DNA of 64,000 bases from Haloarcula japonica DSM 6131 (GCF_000336635.1 NZ_AOLY01000005.1:221547-285546), one strand, 5' to 3'. Shown: positions 21,179 to 29,832, counted from the first letter of the stretch. Numbers and translations: made by a program. The notes: generated by a model from the sequence alone, not told the origin.

Positions 21179-22285
21179 CTATTCAGCTGCTGCTTGCGCC
21201 CGCAACCGGTCGATTCGGTTCCCCAGCGGCGGCGACCGTCCGAACGGGTTCGCGAGTCGTCGTCGGGACGGCTCCATGCCGTGGACGTCGGCGTACCGTT
21301 CGAGGGCGTCTGCGACAGTATCCGGGCCAACGCGCTCGGCCGCGTAGTCGTCGGCTGCCCGGACACCGCGGCGAGTGATCCACAGGCTTGTGACGATAAG
21401 TCCGAAGCTCACGCCGACAAGAGGCCACAGCGGGCCGATATCGGCCAGGGCTACGAATAGTGGGACCAGCGCGAGGAGCAGGCCGCCGACGACCCTGGCA
21501 AGCACCCGTTCGGTCTGGCGGCCGGCCTGGATCGCGAGCAGGGCCGTCGCCGTCTCGTCGTCGAACACGTCGAGGAACGTACTTGTCACGAACAGGCGAC
21601 GGTAGCCTGGGGCTCCACGGACGGTCACGTCTGCGGTTCCCTCCCGCTCCGTGTCGAGAATACGAACATCACGGACGGTCAGTCCCGCGCGTTCTCGAAG
21701 ACAGTGCACCGTCTCCGCTGTCGAGTCGGCCGGCATCCGGACTGACCGCACTAGCGGGATAATCCAGGGAGCCGCGACCAGAACAGCGACGATGAGCGCG
21801 GGGACGACGGCCAGCAGGACGACCGGCGACAGTCCGGTCTCGAGCGGCGCGGTGATGACCGTCGCAAAGACGGACAGCCCGAGGACGTACCGTCCCATCC
21901 GGACGAGCGCCCGGCTGGTCGTGAGTTCGATGTCCCGGACGTTTCGGACGCCACGAACGGTCGGCGCGTAGGCGACCAGTCCCACGACGCCTGCGGCGAG
22001 AAGTTCGGTGACCGTCGCCAGCAACGTTTCGACTGCGCCAGTCCCTCCACCGACCACTGCGTAGCCGAGTCCGACCAGCCGAAAGACGGCGTACGACAGG
22101 AGGGCGAACGGGAACAGGAGACCGAGGTACAACTGCCGATATCTGGCGACGGGGTTCGAGAGCCGCTGTACGATTGCGCTTCCGAGTGCGCCGAGGACGA
22201 TTCCGACGATAGCGAGGACTCCGACGAGGAACACCGCCGCACCTATCGATATCGGTGATGATTGGAGGGCGTACACATACGACAC
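21179..22285 (-). CDS. M48-like membrane protein without the zinc site (pseudopeptidase)
   Basis: A 368-aa integral membrane protein with about five helices in the N-terminal half and two more near residues 265-305. The layout and the stretch RLFVTSTFLDVFDDETATALLAIQAGRQ (near residues 228-255) match M48/HtpX-type peptidases, in which the equivalent of LLAIQAGRQ would read as an AHELGH-type zinc-binding helix. Here both zinc histidines and the catalytic glutamate are absent, so the protein should be inactive as a protease. A role as a regulatory or scaffold paralogue is inference. It starts at ATG 22285, divergent from the next small gene. Confidence 0.65.
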   Translation of the reverse strand: MSYVYALQSSPISIGAAVFLVGVLAIVGIVLGALGSAIVQRLSNPVARYRQLYLGLLFPFALLSYAVFRLVGLGYAVVGGGTGAVETLLATVTELLAAGVVGLVAYAPTVRGVRNVRDIELTTSRALVRMGRYVLGLSVFATVITAPLETGLSPVVLLAVVPALIVAVLVAAPWIIPLVRSVRMPADSTAETVHCLRERAGLTVRDVRILDTEREGTADVTVRGAPGYRRLFVTSTFLDVFDDETATALLAIQAGRQTERVLARVVGGLLLALVPLFVALADIGPLWPLVGVSFGLIVTSLWITRRGVRAADDYAAERVGPDTVADALERYADVHGMEPSRRRLANPFGRSPPLGNRIDRLRAQAAAE

Positions 22286-22384
22286 GCTTCACCGGTACGA
22301 AAAAAACGTAGCGTTTCCCTGTAAGCGATTATCTCGACGGAGGCAGGCCCCACGCTTAGGTCATCCAGCACCGAACAGCACGGT

Positions 22385-22606
22385 ATGAGCGACCGCCTGC
22401 ATCAGATTGTGGACCTTCTCGTAGCTGCTGTCATCGCCGGCACGTCGACGTTCATCTGGAGTTACGTCTTGCCAACAGGGCTGGCGCTGACGCTTGCGGG
22501 AATGTTCGCAGCGATGTACTACTTCTCCCGCAACCCTTGGGGGTCGCCTCGCGGCGAGGCGTACAACGAGTGGATCGACGACCTGTACGACCGGTTTCTG
22601 CCCTGA
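22385..22606 (+). CDS. Small membrane protein, unknown function
   Basis: A 73-aa protein with one long or two short hydrophobic segments (about residues 10-46) and an amphipathic acidic C-terminal helix with WIDDLYDRF. ATG 22385 lies in the divergent region with the M48-like gene. The codon pattern is typical of the genome, which supports a real gene. No function can be assigned. Confidence 0.65.
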   Translation: MSDRLHQIVDLLVAAVIAGTSTFIWSYVLPTGLALTLAGMFAAMYYFSRNPWGSPRGEAYNEWIDDLYDRFLP

Positions 22607-22653
22607 GACCAAACGAACGGTTTCTTATACGTGCCCCTGCTGAGTCATCCACA

Positions 22654-22689
22654 ATGAGCCGAGATACTCAGGAGGTGAGCGGGCGATGA
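22654..22689 (+). other. Eleven-codon leader ORF before the ACT-hom genes
   Basis: ATG 22654 opens an 11-codon ORF whose TGA (22687-22689) overlaps the ACT-protein ATG at 22686. A TATA-like TTCTTATAC at 22622-22630 lies about 26 bases before this ATG, the distance expected for a leaderless transcript beginning at the mini-ORF. An internal GGAGGTGA sits 8-10 bases before the true start. It may be a leaderless entry ORF that delivers ribosomes to the ACT gene. Confidence 0.4.
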
Positions 22690-23219
22690 GCGACTCGACC
22701 GACGAGGTTCGGTCCTACACAGTTCGGCTGGAACTGGTCGACGAACCGGGCGAACTGCTGCGGGCGCTCGAGCCCATCGCCACGAACGGCGGGAACCTCC
22801 TCTCTATCTTCCACGAGCGGGGGAACGTGACCCCACGGGGTCATATCCCTGTGGAGGTCGATCTGGAGGCGACCCCCGAGCGGTTCGACGGGATCGTCGA
22901 CGCACTCCGGGACGCGGGCATCAACGTCATTCAGGCCGGGGCCGAGCAGTACAGCGAGGCGCTGACGATTATTCTCACCGGCCACCTGGTCAATACCGAC
23001 CTCTCTGACACGCTCTCGCGGATTCACGAATCGACGGACGCGACCGTGACCGACCTCTCGCTGTCGGCACCGGGGGGAACGGATGATGCTTCCAGCGCGC
23101 GCATCCGACTGGCGACCGAAGAAGGGGCGGTCGACGAGGCGATGCGATCCATCCGTACCGTCGCCGACGAGAAGGGACTCCACGTCATCGAACCCCTTGC
23201 TGCGGGAGGTGACGCATGA
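22686..23219 (+). CDS. ACT-domain regulatory protein linked to homoserine dehydrogenase
   Basis: A 177-aa cytosolic protein. The N-terminal 80 residues form an ACT domain (YTVRLELVDEPGELLRALEPIATNGGNLLSIFHER), the small-ligand module that senses amino acids; a second degenerate ACT-like half follows (about 95-170). Its stop overlaps the hom ATG (ATGA). Archaeal hom genes are often paired with such a separate ACT protein, so it probably gives feedback control of homoserine dehydrogenase by threonine or a relative (inference). An SD-like GGAGGTGA precedes the start. Confidence 0.87.
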   Translation: MSDSTDEVRSYTVRLELVDEPGELLRALEPIATNGGNLLSIFHERGNVTPRGHIPVEVDLEATPERFDGIVDALRDAGINVIQAGAEQYSEALTIILTGHLVNTDLSDTLSRIHESTDATVTDLSLSAPGGTDDASSARIRLATEEGAVDEAMRSIRTVADEKGLHVIEPLAAGGDA

Positions 23220-24160
23220 GACTCGCCGTCATCGGAGCCGGCGCCGTCGGCTCCGCCGTCGTCGACCTGGCGAGCGATCACGGCCACTCGGTTACTGCGT
23301 TCGTCGATTCGAGCAGCGCCGTCATCGACAGCGCCGGTATCGACACTGACGAAGTGCTCGACCGGAAGCGAGCCGATGGCGTCGTCGGGAGCGACGCACC
23401 TGAGGACGCGCTTTCGGCCGAGTACGACGTGCTCGTCGAAGCGACGCCGACGACGCTCGGTGACGCCGAACCGGGCTTTAGCCACGTTCAGGCCGCGCTC
23501 GAACGGGACCGCCACGCCGTGCTGGCGAACAAAGGCCCAGTCGCAGAGCGGTACGCGGACGTTCGCGCGCTCGAACGCGAGAGCGAGGGGTCGGTGCTGT
23601 TCGAGGCGACCGTCGGCGGCGCGATGCCGATTCTTTCGACTATCGATGACTTCGACCCAAGCCACATCACCGCCGTTCGCGGCGTGCTCAACGGCACTGC
23701 GAACTTCATCCTCTCGCGGATGGCGACTGAGGGGCTCGATTACGAGCACGTCCTCGCGGAAGCGCAGGACCTTGGTGTCGCCGAGGCTGACCCGACCTTC
23801 GACGTGGACGGGACTGACGCGGCGCTGAAAGGCGTCATCATCGCGAACGTCCTGTCCGACAACGAAACGGAGTATACGCTCGACGACGCCGAAGTCGAGG
23901 GGATTCAGGAAATCTCAGGCAGCGCGCTCGAACTCGCGCGGGCGGACGGCCGGACTGTTCGGCTTATCGCCGAGGTCGTCGAGGGCTCCGTCCGCGTCGG
24001 CCCGCGGCTCGTGCCGGACAACGCGCCGCTCGCTGTCTCTGGAACCCGGAACATCGCCCAACTGGAGACCGAGCACGCCGGCCAGCTCAACATCTCCGGT
24101 CGTGGTGCCGGCGGTCCGGAGACGGCGAGCGCGGTACTCGCTGATATCGGCCGACTATAA
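23216..24160 (+). CDS. hom: Homoserine dehydrogenase
   Basis: A 314-aa NAD(P)-dependent enzyme that reduces aspartate semialdehyde to homoserine for threonine and methionine synthesis. The Rossmann motif at the N-terminus is GAGAVGSAVVDLA. The catalytic domain shows VLANKGPVA, FEATVGGAMPIL, the ligand-binding LNGTANFILSRM and the active-site region AQDLGVAEADPTFDVDGTDAALK, whose aspartates and lysine are the conserved catalytic set. The fused C-terminal ACT domain found in longer homologues is missing; the upstream coupled gene supplies it. Identification is firm. Confidence 0.95.
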   Translation: MRLAVIGAGAVGSAVVDLASDHGHSVTAFVDSSSAVIDSAGIDTDEVLDRKRADGVVGSDAPEDALSAEYDVLVEATPTTLGDAEPGFSHVQAALERDRHAVLANKGPVAERYADVRALERESEGSVLFEATVGGAMPILSTIDDFDPSHITAVRGVLNGTANFILSRMATEGLDYEHVLAEAQDLGVAEADPTFDVDGTDAALKGVIIANVLSDNETEYTLDDAEVEGIQEISGSALELARADGRTVRLIAEVVEGSVRVGPRLVPDNAPLAVSGTRNIAQLETEHAGQLNISGRGAGGPETASAVLADIGRL

Positions 24161-24376
24161 CAGGGCAGCAGGATTTCTAACGCGGCTCCGTCGTTTCTCG
24201 CAGTCGCTGCCTTTCCCAGCCACCAGTCTCGCTTGTCACTCTGAAGGACACAACCTCGGCCGTGACTGCCGGTATCGGTCGTTCCCCTGACCAAGCGATC
24301 AGGTGTCACACTACCATGCCATGGCGTGCCGAATCGCAAGAAAGCGACGGCCTGACGCTTACACGCTTTCGAAATC

Positions 24377-24384
24377 GTTTTATG
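24377..24384 (+). promoter_or_regulatory. TATA box of tuf-rpsJ
   Basis: GTTTTATG lies within the 275-base gap before tuf and about 55 bases before its ATG, with GAAATC as a BRE-like element just upstream. It predicts a 5' leader of roughly 25-30 bases. The rest of the hom-tuf gap shows no gene. Confidence 0.5.
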
Positions 24385-24435
24385 AACCACCAGCTAATAA
24401 ACCCGATACAGCGCCTCTGCGCGTGAGAGATAACA

Positions 24436-25701
24436 ATGAGCGACGAACAACACCAGAACCTGGCCATTATCGGCCACGTCGACCACGGGAAGAGCACGCT
24501 CGTCGGCCGACTCCTGTACGAGACAGGATCGGTACCGGAGCACGTCATCGAACAGCACAAGGAAGAAGCCGAGGAGAAGGGCAAGGGCGGCTTCGAGTTC
24601 GCCTACGTCATGGACAACCTCGCCGAAGAGCGTGAGCGTGGTGTCACCATCGACATCGCCCACCAGGAGTTCAGCACTGACGCCTACGATTTCACCATCG
24701 TGGACTGTCCTGGTCACCGCGACTTCGTGAAGAACATGATTACCGGCGCGTCCCAGGCCGACAACGCCGTCCTGGTCGTCGCCGCCGACGACGGTGTCCA
24801 GCCGCAGACCCAGGAGCACGTGTTCCTGGCCCGCACCCTGGGCATCGGCGAACTCATCGTTGCCGTCAACAAGATGGACCTCGTCGACTACGGCGAGTCC
24901 GAGTACAAGCAGGTCGTTGAAGAGGTCAAGGACCTCCTCACGCAGGTCCGCTTCGACCCCGACAACGCGAAATTCATCCCCGTCTCCGCCTTCGAGGGCG
25001 ACAACATCGCCAGCGAGTCCGATCACACGGACTGGTACGACGGCGAAATCCTGCTCGAAGCGCTCAACGAACTGCCGGCACCGGAGCCGCCGACGGACGC
25101 GCCGCTCCGACTGCCGATCCAGGACGTCTACACAATCTCCGGTATCGGTACGGTCCCGGTTGGCCGTGTCGAGACAGGTATCCTGAACACGGGCGACAAT
25201 GTCAGCTTCCAGCCGTCTGACGTCTCCGGTGAAGTGAAGACTGTCGAGATGCACCACGAGGAAGTCCCGAAGGCCGAGCCCGGTGACAACGTCGGGTTCA
25301 ACGTCCGCGGCGTCGGCAAGGACGACATCCGACGCGGTGACGTCTGTGGTCCGGCCGACGACCCGCCGTCCGTCGCCGAGACCTTCCAGGCCCAGATCGT
25401 CGTGATGCAACACCCGTCCGTCATCACGGAAGGGTACACGCCGGTCTTCCACGCCCACACGGCACAGGTCGCCTGTACTGTCGAATCCATCGACAAGAAG
25501 ATCGATCCGTCCTCCGGCGAGGTCGCCGAGGAGAACCCCGACTTCATCCAGAACGGGGACGCTGCCGTCGTGACGGTCCGCCCACAGAAGCCACTCAGCA
25601 TCGAGCCGTCCTCCGAGATTCCGGAGCTCGGTTCGTTCGCTATCCGCGACATGGGTCAGACCATCGCCGCCGGCAAAGTCCTCAGCGTCAACGAGCGATA
25701 A
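24436..25701 (+). CDS. tuf: Translation elongation factor aEF-1alpha
   Basis: The 421-aa GTPase that delivers aminoacyl-tRNA to the ribosome. G motifs: [11 protein letters not shown] (residues 11-21), [16 protein letters not shown] and AVNKMDL, followed by the two beta-barrel domains with [13 protein letters not shown] and the C-terminal [18 protein letters not shown]. The archaeal insert after switch I ([18 protein letters not shown]) is present. rpsJ begins 3 bases after the stop, which is the conserved archaeal tuf-rpsJ pair. Confidence 0.98.
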   Translation: MSDEQHQNLAIIGHVDHGKSTLVGRLLYETGSVPEHVIEQHKEEAEEKGKGGFEFAYVMDNLAEERERGVTIDIAHQEFSTDAYDFTIVDCPGHRDFVKNMITGASQADNAVLVVAADDGVQPQTQEHVFLARTLGIGELIVAVNKMDLVDYGESEYKQVVEEVKDLLTQVRFDPDNAKFIPVSAFEGDNIASESDHTDWYDGEILLEALNELPAPEPPTDAPLRLPIQDVYTISGIGTVPVGRVETGILNTGDNVSFQPSDVSGEVKTVEMHHEEVPKAEPGDNVGFNVRGVGKDDIRRGDVCGPADDPPSVAETFQAQIVVMQHPSVITEGYTPVFHAHTAQVACTVESIDKKIDPSSGEVAEENPDFIQNGDAAVVTVRPQKPLSIEPSSEIPELGSFAIRDMGQTIAAGKVLSVNER

Positions 25702-25704
25702 CGT

Positions 25705-26016
25705 ATGTCCCAGCAGGCACGCGTTCGGCTCGCGGGCACAAGCCCCGAGGACCTCGACGACATCTGCGCCGACGTGCGGGAGATCGCGAACAAGACCGGT
25801 GTCGAACTCTCCGGTCCGGTTCCGCTCCCAACCAAGACGCTGGAGGTTCCCAGCCGCAAGTCCCCCGACGGTGAGGGGACTGCGACGTGGGAACACTGGG
25901 AGATGCGCGTCCACAAGCGGCTCATCGATATCGACGCCGACGAACGAGCACTGCGCCAGCTGATGCGCATCCAGGTTCCCAACGACGTCTCCATCGAGAT
26001 CGTCCTCGAGGACTAA
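25705..26016 (+). CDS. rpsJ: Small-subunit ribosomal protein uS10
   Basis: A 103-aa S10 from ATG 25705. The core contains [22 protein letters not shown] and the nearby [12 protein letters not shown] strand, followed by [13 protein letters not shown] at the C-terminus. It binds 16S rRNA in the 30S head. It is cotranscribed with tuf and closes the str-type block before the tRNA. Confidence 0.97.
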   Translation: MSQQARVRLAGTSPEDLDDICADVREIANKTGVELSGPVPLPTKTLEVPSRKSPDGEGTATWEHWEMRVHKRLIDIDADERALRQLMRIQVPNDVSIEIVLED

Positions 26017-26119
26017 TCCCCGAGGGCTGTCGCTTCGCGACAGCGTCGGTGTGCCACCCGTCCGAACCGCTGGCCGGGACAGTGTGAATCGCTATCGAAG
26101 GCCGCTCTCACGCGCAGGG

Positions 26120-26128
26120 TTTTTATAA
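26120..26128 (+). promoter_or_regulatory. TATA box of tRNA-Ala
   Basis: TTTTTATAA lies about 27-30 bases before the 5' end of the tRNA gene, the standard archaeal spacing for start at the mature 5' end. Confidence 0.6.
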
Positions 26129-26154
26129 CTCCGCGTTCGAGTGGCAGACCACGC

Positions 26155-26226
26155 GGGCTCGTAGATCAGTGGCAGATCGCTTCCTTCGCAAGGAAGAGGC
26201 CCCGGGTTCAAATCCCGGCGAGTCCA
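26155..26226 (+). tRNA. tRNA-Ala (anticodon CGC)
   Basis: A complete cloverleaf: acceptor GGGCTCG with CGAGTCC, including the G3-U70 wobble that identifies alanine tRNAs; D arm GATC/GATC; anticodon stem CTTCC/GGAAG around loop TTCGCAA with CGC at 34-36; T arm CCGGG TTCAAAT CCCGG; discriminator A. No CCA is encoded and there is no intron. Its last 13 bases plus two downstream bases are the left attachment site of the provirus, and the tRNA remains intact. Confidence 0.96.
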
Positions 26227-26228
26227 TA
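26214..26228 (+). other. attL (tRNA-Ala 3' end)
   Basis: CCCGGCGAGTCCATA covers the 3' half of the T stem, the acceptor 3' strand, the discriminator and two bases beyond. It is identical to 45380-45394. Bases on both sides differ between the copies, so the core is exactly 15 bp. Confidence 0.9.
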
Positions 26229-26417
26229 GCGGTATCTCGTCCTGTCGAACTATCCCGAAAAGCGACTGCTATGCGCTTCTACTGGAATATTACTCGCAGA
26301 CCCATCTGCGTATAAACTCGAAATCAAATCGAACCACGAACGGTTACGCATCATCCGGGGTGCAGTCTTGCGATTTCACGAAGGAATTGGCCGATTCCCG
26401 TGCGGGGGTGATTTCTC

Positions 26418-26681
26418 TTGAGTAATCGACTTGTCGAGAACGCAACCATCGAGAAGTCGAACTGCCAGCATTGCGGGGCACACGTTTCGCGTGACTTCCG
26501 GCGGACGTTCGGCGACGGCGATGATATCGCCCACCGCTGTCCGGCGTGTGACTGTATGCCCCGTATCTCTCGGGGAACTGCAGCTGGGAAAGAGCTCGAC
26601 TACCCTGACCCGGAAGACCAGCCACAGCGGAATCAGGGCGGTCGAGTGGAAGCCCGGACTGACGGGGGTGAGAGTCTGTGA
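26418..26681 (+). CDS. Small CxxC...CxxC zinc-ribbon protein
   Basis: An 87-aa protein with one zinc ribbon: CQHC at residues 16-19 and CPAC near 42-45, separated by a basic and acidic stretch (VSRDFRRTFGDGDDIAHR). The only available start is TTG 26418, preceded by GGGGGTGA. It is the first gene of the provirus and overlaps the next gene (GTGA). Similar zinc-ribbon plus HTH pairs precede replication genes in haloarchaeal plasmids and viruses, which suggests a DNA- or RNA-binding accessory role. The exact function is unknown. Confidence 0.7.
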   Translation: MSNRLVENATIEKSNCQHCGAHVSRDFRRTFGDGDDIAHRCPACDCMPRISRGTAAGKELDYPDPEDQPQRNQGGRVEARTDGGESL

Positions 26682-26875
26682 GTCCACAGTCTTCGCTCTT
26701 CGATTACGAACCGGACCTATCGCCACTAACTGATGCCGAGCGAGAGGTGTACGAAGCTGTGGGCATGGGTCAGTATGGGCCGCGTGAGTACGCCCGCAAA
26801 ACTGGCCGTTCACCCGGTACTGTGGGCAACCTCCTCGGTCGTGCTCGCGAGAAACTGGAGGTGGTTCCGGCGTGA
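26678..26875 (+). CDS. Sigma-70 region-4-like helix-turn-helix protein
   Basis: A 65-aa protein starting at GTG 26678 inside the previous gene's end. The sequence LTDAEREVYEAVGMGQYGPREYARKTGRSPGTVGNLLGRAREKL is a textbook region-4/LuxR-like HTH (DAERE...VY...REYARKTGRS..TVGNLL..AREKL). Such small proteins are common beside replication genes of haloarchaeal mobile elements, presumably as regulators. Its stop overlaps the next start (GTGA), so four genes here are translationally linked. Confidence 0.75.
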   Translation: MSPQSSLFDYEPDLSPLTDAEREVYEAVGMGQYGPREYARKTGRSPGTVGNLLGRAREKLEVVPA

Positions 26876-27030
26876 CTGCATTCGTCCGCGCCTCAGAACT
26901 GTACGACGTAGAGGCGGGTGAACCCCTTCAGTTCGACTGGACGAATCTCCAACCGCTTCCGGAGAGTCAGGCCGAGATCGAGCGAGCGGTGGCCGCTATC
27001 AAGACCGACGGGGGGCGATGCGAACGATAG
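26872..27030 (+). CDS. Small acidic protein linking the HTH and replication genes
   Basis: A 52-aa ORF beginning at GTG 26872 (overlapping the HTH stop) and ending at TAG 27028-27030, 13 bases inside the replication gene. It reads MTAFVRASELYDVEAGEPLQ, then WTNLQPLPESQAEIERAVAAIK near the C-terminus. The tight overlap on both sides and halophilic codon use support a real gene. There is no recognisable domain. Confidence 0.6.
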   Translation: MTAFVRASELYDVEAGEPLQFDWTNLQPLPESQAEIERAVAAIKTDGGRCER

Positions 27031-28634
27031 GGCTGGCCCCTCACGAACTCCACGCCAATCTCCTGTTCAATAGCGACGGCCTTGCACCGTTTTTCGCACT
27101 GGACAGTGAGGTCAAGGCTGGTGAGGGGTCAAAGAGCGGCGAGTTCCTGCAGGACGGCGAGCAGTGGGTCGTTCGCCTCTCCTATCAGGACAGCAATATC
27201 GTTCATCCCGGTGAGCGGACGCCACAGGGAACGGACTGGCAGCTGCAGAATATGCGTGAGTACCGGCTGAAGGTCGCCCGTCATCCCGATGAGGATTCGG
27301 TCGGGCAGCAGGATTTCGTGGCCCATGTTGCTCCACGCTGGCCCGGAATGCAGGGTGAGCGTGACGACGGAAGCCGTATCGAGATCCCCGTGCCGGATGG
27401 TTTCGGCGAGGGTGTGAACGTCCGCGTGAAAGGCTCGAATATCGATTTCCACCGGTATCCCGAGCTACTGCAGCGAGCGGCCATTGAGGTCGGCGTCACC
27501 GGTCGGTACTTCGAGGAGCCACATCCCTACAGCAACGTGCAGGACGCAGAGAAGTACGCCCGGGTTCATCGGGACGCCAGTGGGCCAGTCCATGCTCGCG
27601 ATGGGCCGATTGCGGCGATGGGTCACCTGTTAGAATCCGACCGCTGCGGCTATCGGAAGATCGTCCAGAACGATGACGATGAACGCGGTCGGAACCTGCC
27701 AGGATACTACCACACGGCCACACTCGGCCCGAAGCGGATTCGAGAGGCATTCCCCGACCATCACCTCCCCAAGGAGGTGAAACACTACTACGCCCGTGAG
27801 GCGCTGTCTGTACCCGAGGATCACCCGTTATCGCACCCGAAAGTCGGCTCATCTCTGCAAGCATCGCTGCTGGTGGATGATGAGACCGTCCGGTGGCGCG
27901 ACTTGGAGACGCTGGAACGGGAGTTAGACCAGACTGTGCTGTCGGTACTGGCCGATGCGGGTATCGATATCGCACCGTCGAGTTCCGGCCCATTCGTCGA
28001 AGATTCATACTTCGAGCCGGAGGTGAACCACTCCGGCCCCGAGCCGGCCGGGCTGGACCTGACCCGAGTCGAGCAGAAACAGGAGAGTGTCGTCGTGCGC
28101 CATCTTTCAGATGGGCTCTCGCCGGTACAGTGGGAAGCCTTGGAGATGTTGGTGGCAGACGGTGGGCAGGTTGCTCCGTCGGATATAGCGGACGAGTACG
28201 GCCGTCATGTCGAAAGTGTCCGGCGAGCGCTTCGAGAGATGGAAGACTTGGTGATCTCGGACTATGCCGACGTGTCGCTCCGGTCGGAATACGTCGCGGA
28301 GATGGTTCACGCAGCTGTTGACGAGGCGCGTGAAGCCACCCGCCGCGCTGTTGATACCGCGGCGAAGGCCGCAGAAGCCGCCGAGCGTGGGCTGGAGAAT
28401 ACGATGAGCGCGTTCATCGCATGGGCCGCTCGTCACGGTGTCGATGTGAACGACGCTCGCGAGGCTCAGATGACCCTGCGGTTCGGGGAGATCGAGAAGC
28501 ACGGGAAGGCGATTCGCGAAGGCTTCCGGGTGTGGAAAGATGCCGGAATGCCCGAAGAGCGCTACCGGCAGGCCCGGGTGCAGCTCGCGGACGGCTCGCG
28601 AGGGACGGCCTGGCGCTGGCTCGCCACCGGGTAG
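27018..28634 (+). CDS. Putative replication protein with winged-helix domain
   Basis: A 538-aa protein, the largest of the left arm. The N-terminal 300 residues form an undescribed alpha/beta domain with patches such as HRYPELLQRAAIEVG and GYYHTATLGPKRIREAFPDH. Residues about 365-420 form a winged helix (LSPVQWEALEMLVADGG, then DIADEYGRHVESVRRALREME). The C-terminus is an Ala/Glu-rich helix (about 440-475) plus a helical tail. No rolling-circle HUH or polymerase motif is seen. Beta-type pleolipoviruses and many haloarchaeal plasmids carry a winged-helix replication protein at this place, so initiation of episomal replication is the best guess. It overlaps the upstream gene by 13 bases. Confidence 0.6.
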   Translation: MRTIGLAPHELHANLLFNSDGLAPFFALDSEVKAGEGSKSGEFLQDGEQWVVRLSYQDSNIVHPGERTPQGTDWQLQNMREYRLKVARHPDEDSVGQQDFVAHVAPRWPGMQGERDDGSRIEIPVPDGFGEGVNVRVKGSNIDFHRYPELLQRAAIEVGVTGRYFEEPHPYSNVQDAEKYARVHRDASGPVHARDGPIAAMGHLLESDRCGYRKIVQNDDDERGRNLPGYYHTATLGPKRIREAFPDHHLPKEVKHYYAREALSVPEDHPLSHPKVGSSLQASLLVDDETVRWRDLETLERELDQTVLSVLADAGIDIAPSSSGPFVEDSYFEPEVNHSGPEPAGLDLTRVEQKQESVVVRHLSDGLSPVQWEALEMLVADGGQVAPSDIADEYGRHVESVRRALREMEDLVISDYADVSLRSEYVAEMVHAAVDEAREATRRAVDTAAKAAEAAERGLENTMSAFIAWAARHGVDVNDAREAQMTLRFGEIEKHGKAIREGFRVWKDAGMPEERYRQARVQLADGSRGTAWRWLATG

Positions 28635-29060
28635 CGGCCCGCCTGTTGAGAGGCATCACTGTCCAGCACCCCGAAAACATCGCTGGTTTTGCCGATTTCT
28701 CCCTCTGTCCGGCACGGTTGCCGACGTGATCGGGGCTCAACCGCGCCAGTGGCCCGGTCATCGCCTGAACGGAATCAAACCCGGGGGGTTGTGATTCCGT
28801 TTAGAGGTGTGGCTAAGGCCACATCGTCAAAATACACAGCACAGTGTTGCTGTCGCGAGCGCGAAACTCACCCTTCTCAAGGGTGCGCAAAGATTTTGAG
28901 ATGCTAAGCTCTGTTGGATACTTTATCGATGGGTACCTTTGGCGCATGGAAGTCCATGCGGTATGTAGGCTAACAAACACACAAATAAATAATTAATAAA
29001 TCATGATACAAATCGAAGGTTTTTAGAACTTATCATTCGGACGAACAATTAGGTGATACT
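28635..29060. other. Gap with inverted repeats between rep and cargo cassette
   Basis: The first half is GC-rich and holds the long inverted repeat listed separately plus a 6-bp hairpin TGTGGC/GCCACA at 28809-28824. From about 28960 the sequence becomes AT-rich (AAATAAATAATTAATAAATC near 28980-29000), which probably contains the promoter of the cassette beginning at 29061. No ORF is credible. Confidence 0.5.
28768..28801. repeat. 10-bp inverted repeat downstream of the replication gene
   Basis: AACGGAATCA (28768-28777) and TGATTCCGTT (28792-28801) are perfect inverted arms around a GC-rich centre that can itself pair (AACC with GGTT). It could be a terminator of the rep operon or part of the viral replication origin. 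Confidence 0.55.
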
Positions 29061-29441
29061 ATGCCCAACGAACTCGTCCGAGGTGATCGGATATTATTGA
29101 ACTATCTGTGCCGTGTGGAACAAAAAGAAGGTCATAATGACATACCTGCGGAGAAAGTGTATAAAGACATGAATAATGTGCAAAAAAAGGGGAGTATAAC
29201 ACTATTCGACATTCATGACTCGAATGGAGAATACGACTCAAGAGATATCCGACGTGAGCTGACTCATCTTAATCGGTCCGAGAAGATAGACCTGCACAGA
29301 AACGACTCCGGTGATATAGAGATCGAACTGTTGGGATTCGGTAAACTCTCTGGTATGCTAACAGACCCTCCAGAAGAATTGGATGAGCAGTTCAATAAGT
29401 TATCCAACGGCCATGATCAAGGGGTTAGTCAGACTGACTAA
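29061..29441 (+). CDS. Small winged-helix-like protein, first gene of AT-rich cassette
   Basis: A 126-aa protein of unknown family. Residues about 8-75 have the helix-helix-helix-strand rhythm of a winged helix (DRILLNYLCRVEQ, IPAEKVYKDM, SRDIRRELTHLNRSEKIDLHR), followed by a short strand pair and a polar tail. Base composition is far more AT-rich than in the flanking viral genes, which points to recent acquisition from a different source. The following gene starts inside its 3' end, so the three genes 29061-31654 form one coupled operon. The predicted role is regulation of, or DNA sensing for, the HD enzyme (inference). Confidence 0.6.
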   Translation: MPNELVRGDRILLNYLCRVEQKEGHNDIPAEKVYKDMNNVQKKGSITLFDIHDSNGEYDSRDIRRELTHLNRSEKIDLHRNDSGDIEIELLGFGKLSGMLTDPPEELDEQFNKLSNGHDQGVSQTD

Positions 29442-29832
29442 TATTGCTAAAGAAAATCAAGAATTTCATAGGAGTATAAGCGTGGTTTTCGGACTTGCCA
29501 CGGTGTTTGCTGATATAACTGTTCAGATCCCTGCCGTCGCGCGAGCAGTTCTTGTGATACTAATGTTTTTACCGATACTCTCAGTCATTTTGTTTGAAAA
29601 TTCTGATTGGCTAAAATCTAGAGCCGCAAAATATTGTTATAATAAAATCTCTTCTAATAGAAATCTCCGAAAACAATTGTACTGGGATTATGGACAGCGA
29701 GGATTAACTGAAGAGGACGTTTCTCAATTCGTTGGAGAGGAGTTCCCAACTATGGAGCAAGAACAGATTGTGAGCCGATTAAACGAATTACTAAACAACG
29801 AACCACTCCGACCAAACAATGACCAAAGATGA
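29413..29832 (+). CDS. Two-helix membrane protein of the HD cassette
   Basis: A 139-aa protein from ATG 29413 (ATG 29383 is an alternative). Two hydrophobic helices occupy about residues 20-60 (VVFGLATVFADITVQIPAV, then VLVILMFLPILSVILF). A cytoplasmic basic and polar tail follows, with DYGQRGLTEEDVSQFVGEEFPTMEQEQIVSRL arranged as two or three helices. It overlaps both neighbours (29 and 14 bases). A membrane partner beside a soluble enzyme is frequent in defence operons, where it acts as an anchor or as a pore. No family was recognised. Confidence 0.6.
   Translation: MIKGLVRLTNIAKENQEFHRSISVVFGLATVFADITVQIPAVARAVLVILMFLPILSVILFENSDWLKSRAAKYCYNKISSNRNLRKQLYWDYGQRGLTEEDVSQFVGEEFPTMEQEQIVSRLNELLNNEPLRPNNDQR

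Noticed and set aside
19639..21366. 575-codon open frame antisense to aef2
   Set aside because: It mirrors the codon bias of the EF-2 gene; GC-rich haloarchaeal genes routinely leave long open antisense frames. No domain is visible.
24303..24635. ORF overlapping the tuf start
   Set aside because: It overlaps the tuf promoter and N-terminus in another frame, with Arg/Pro-rich shadow composition.
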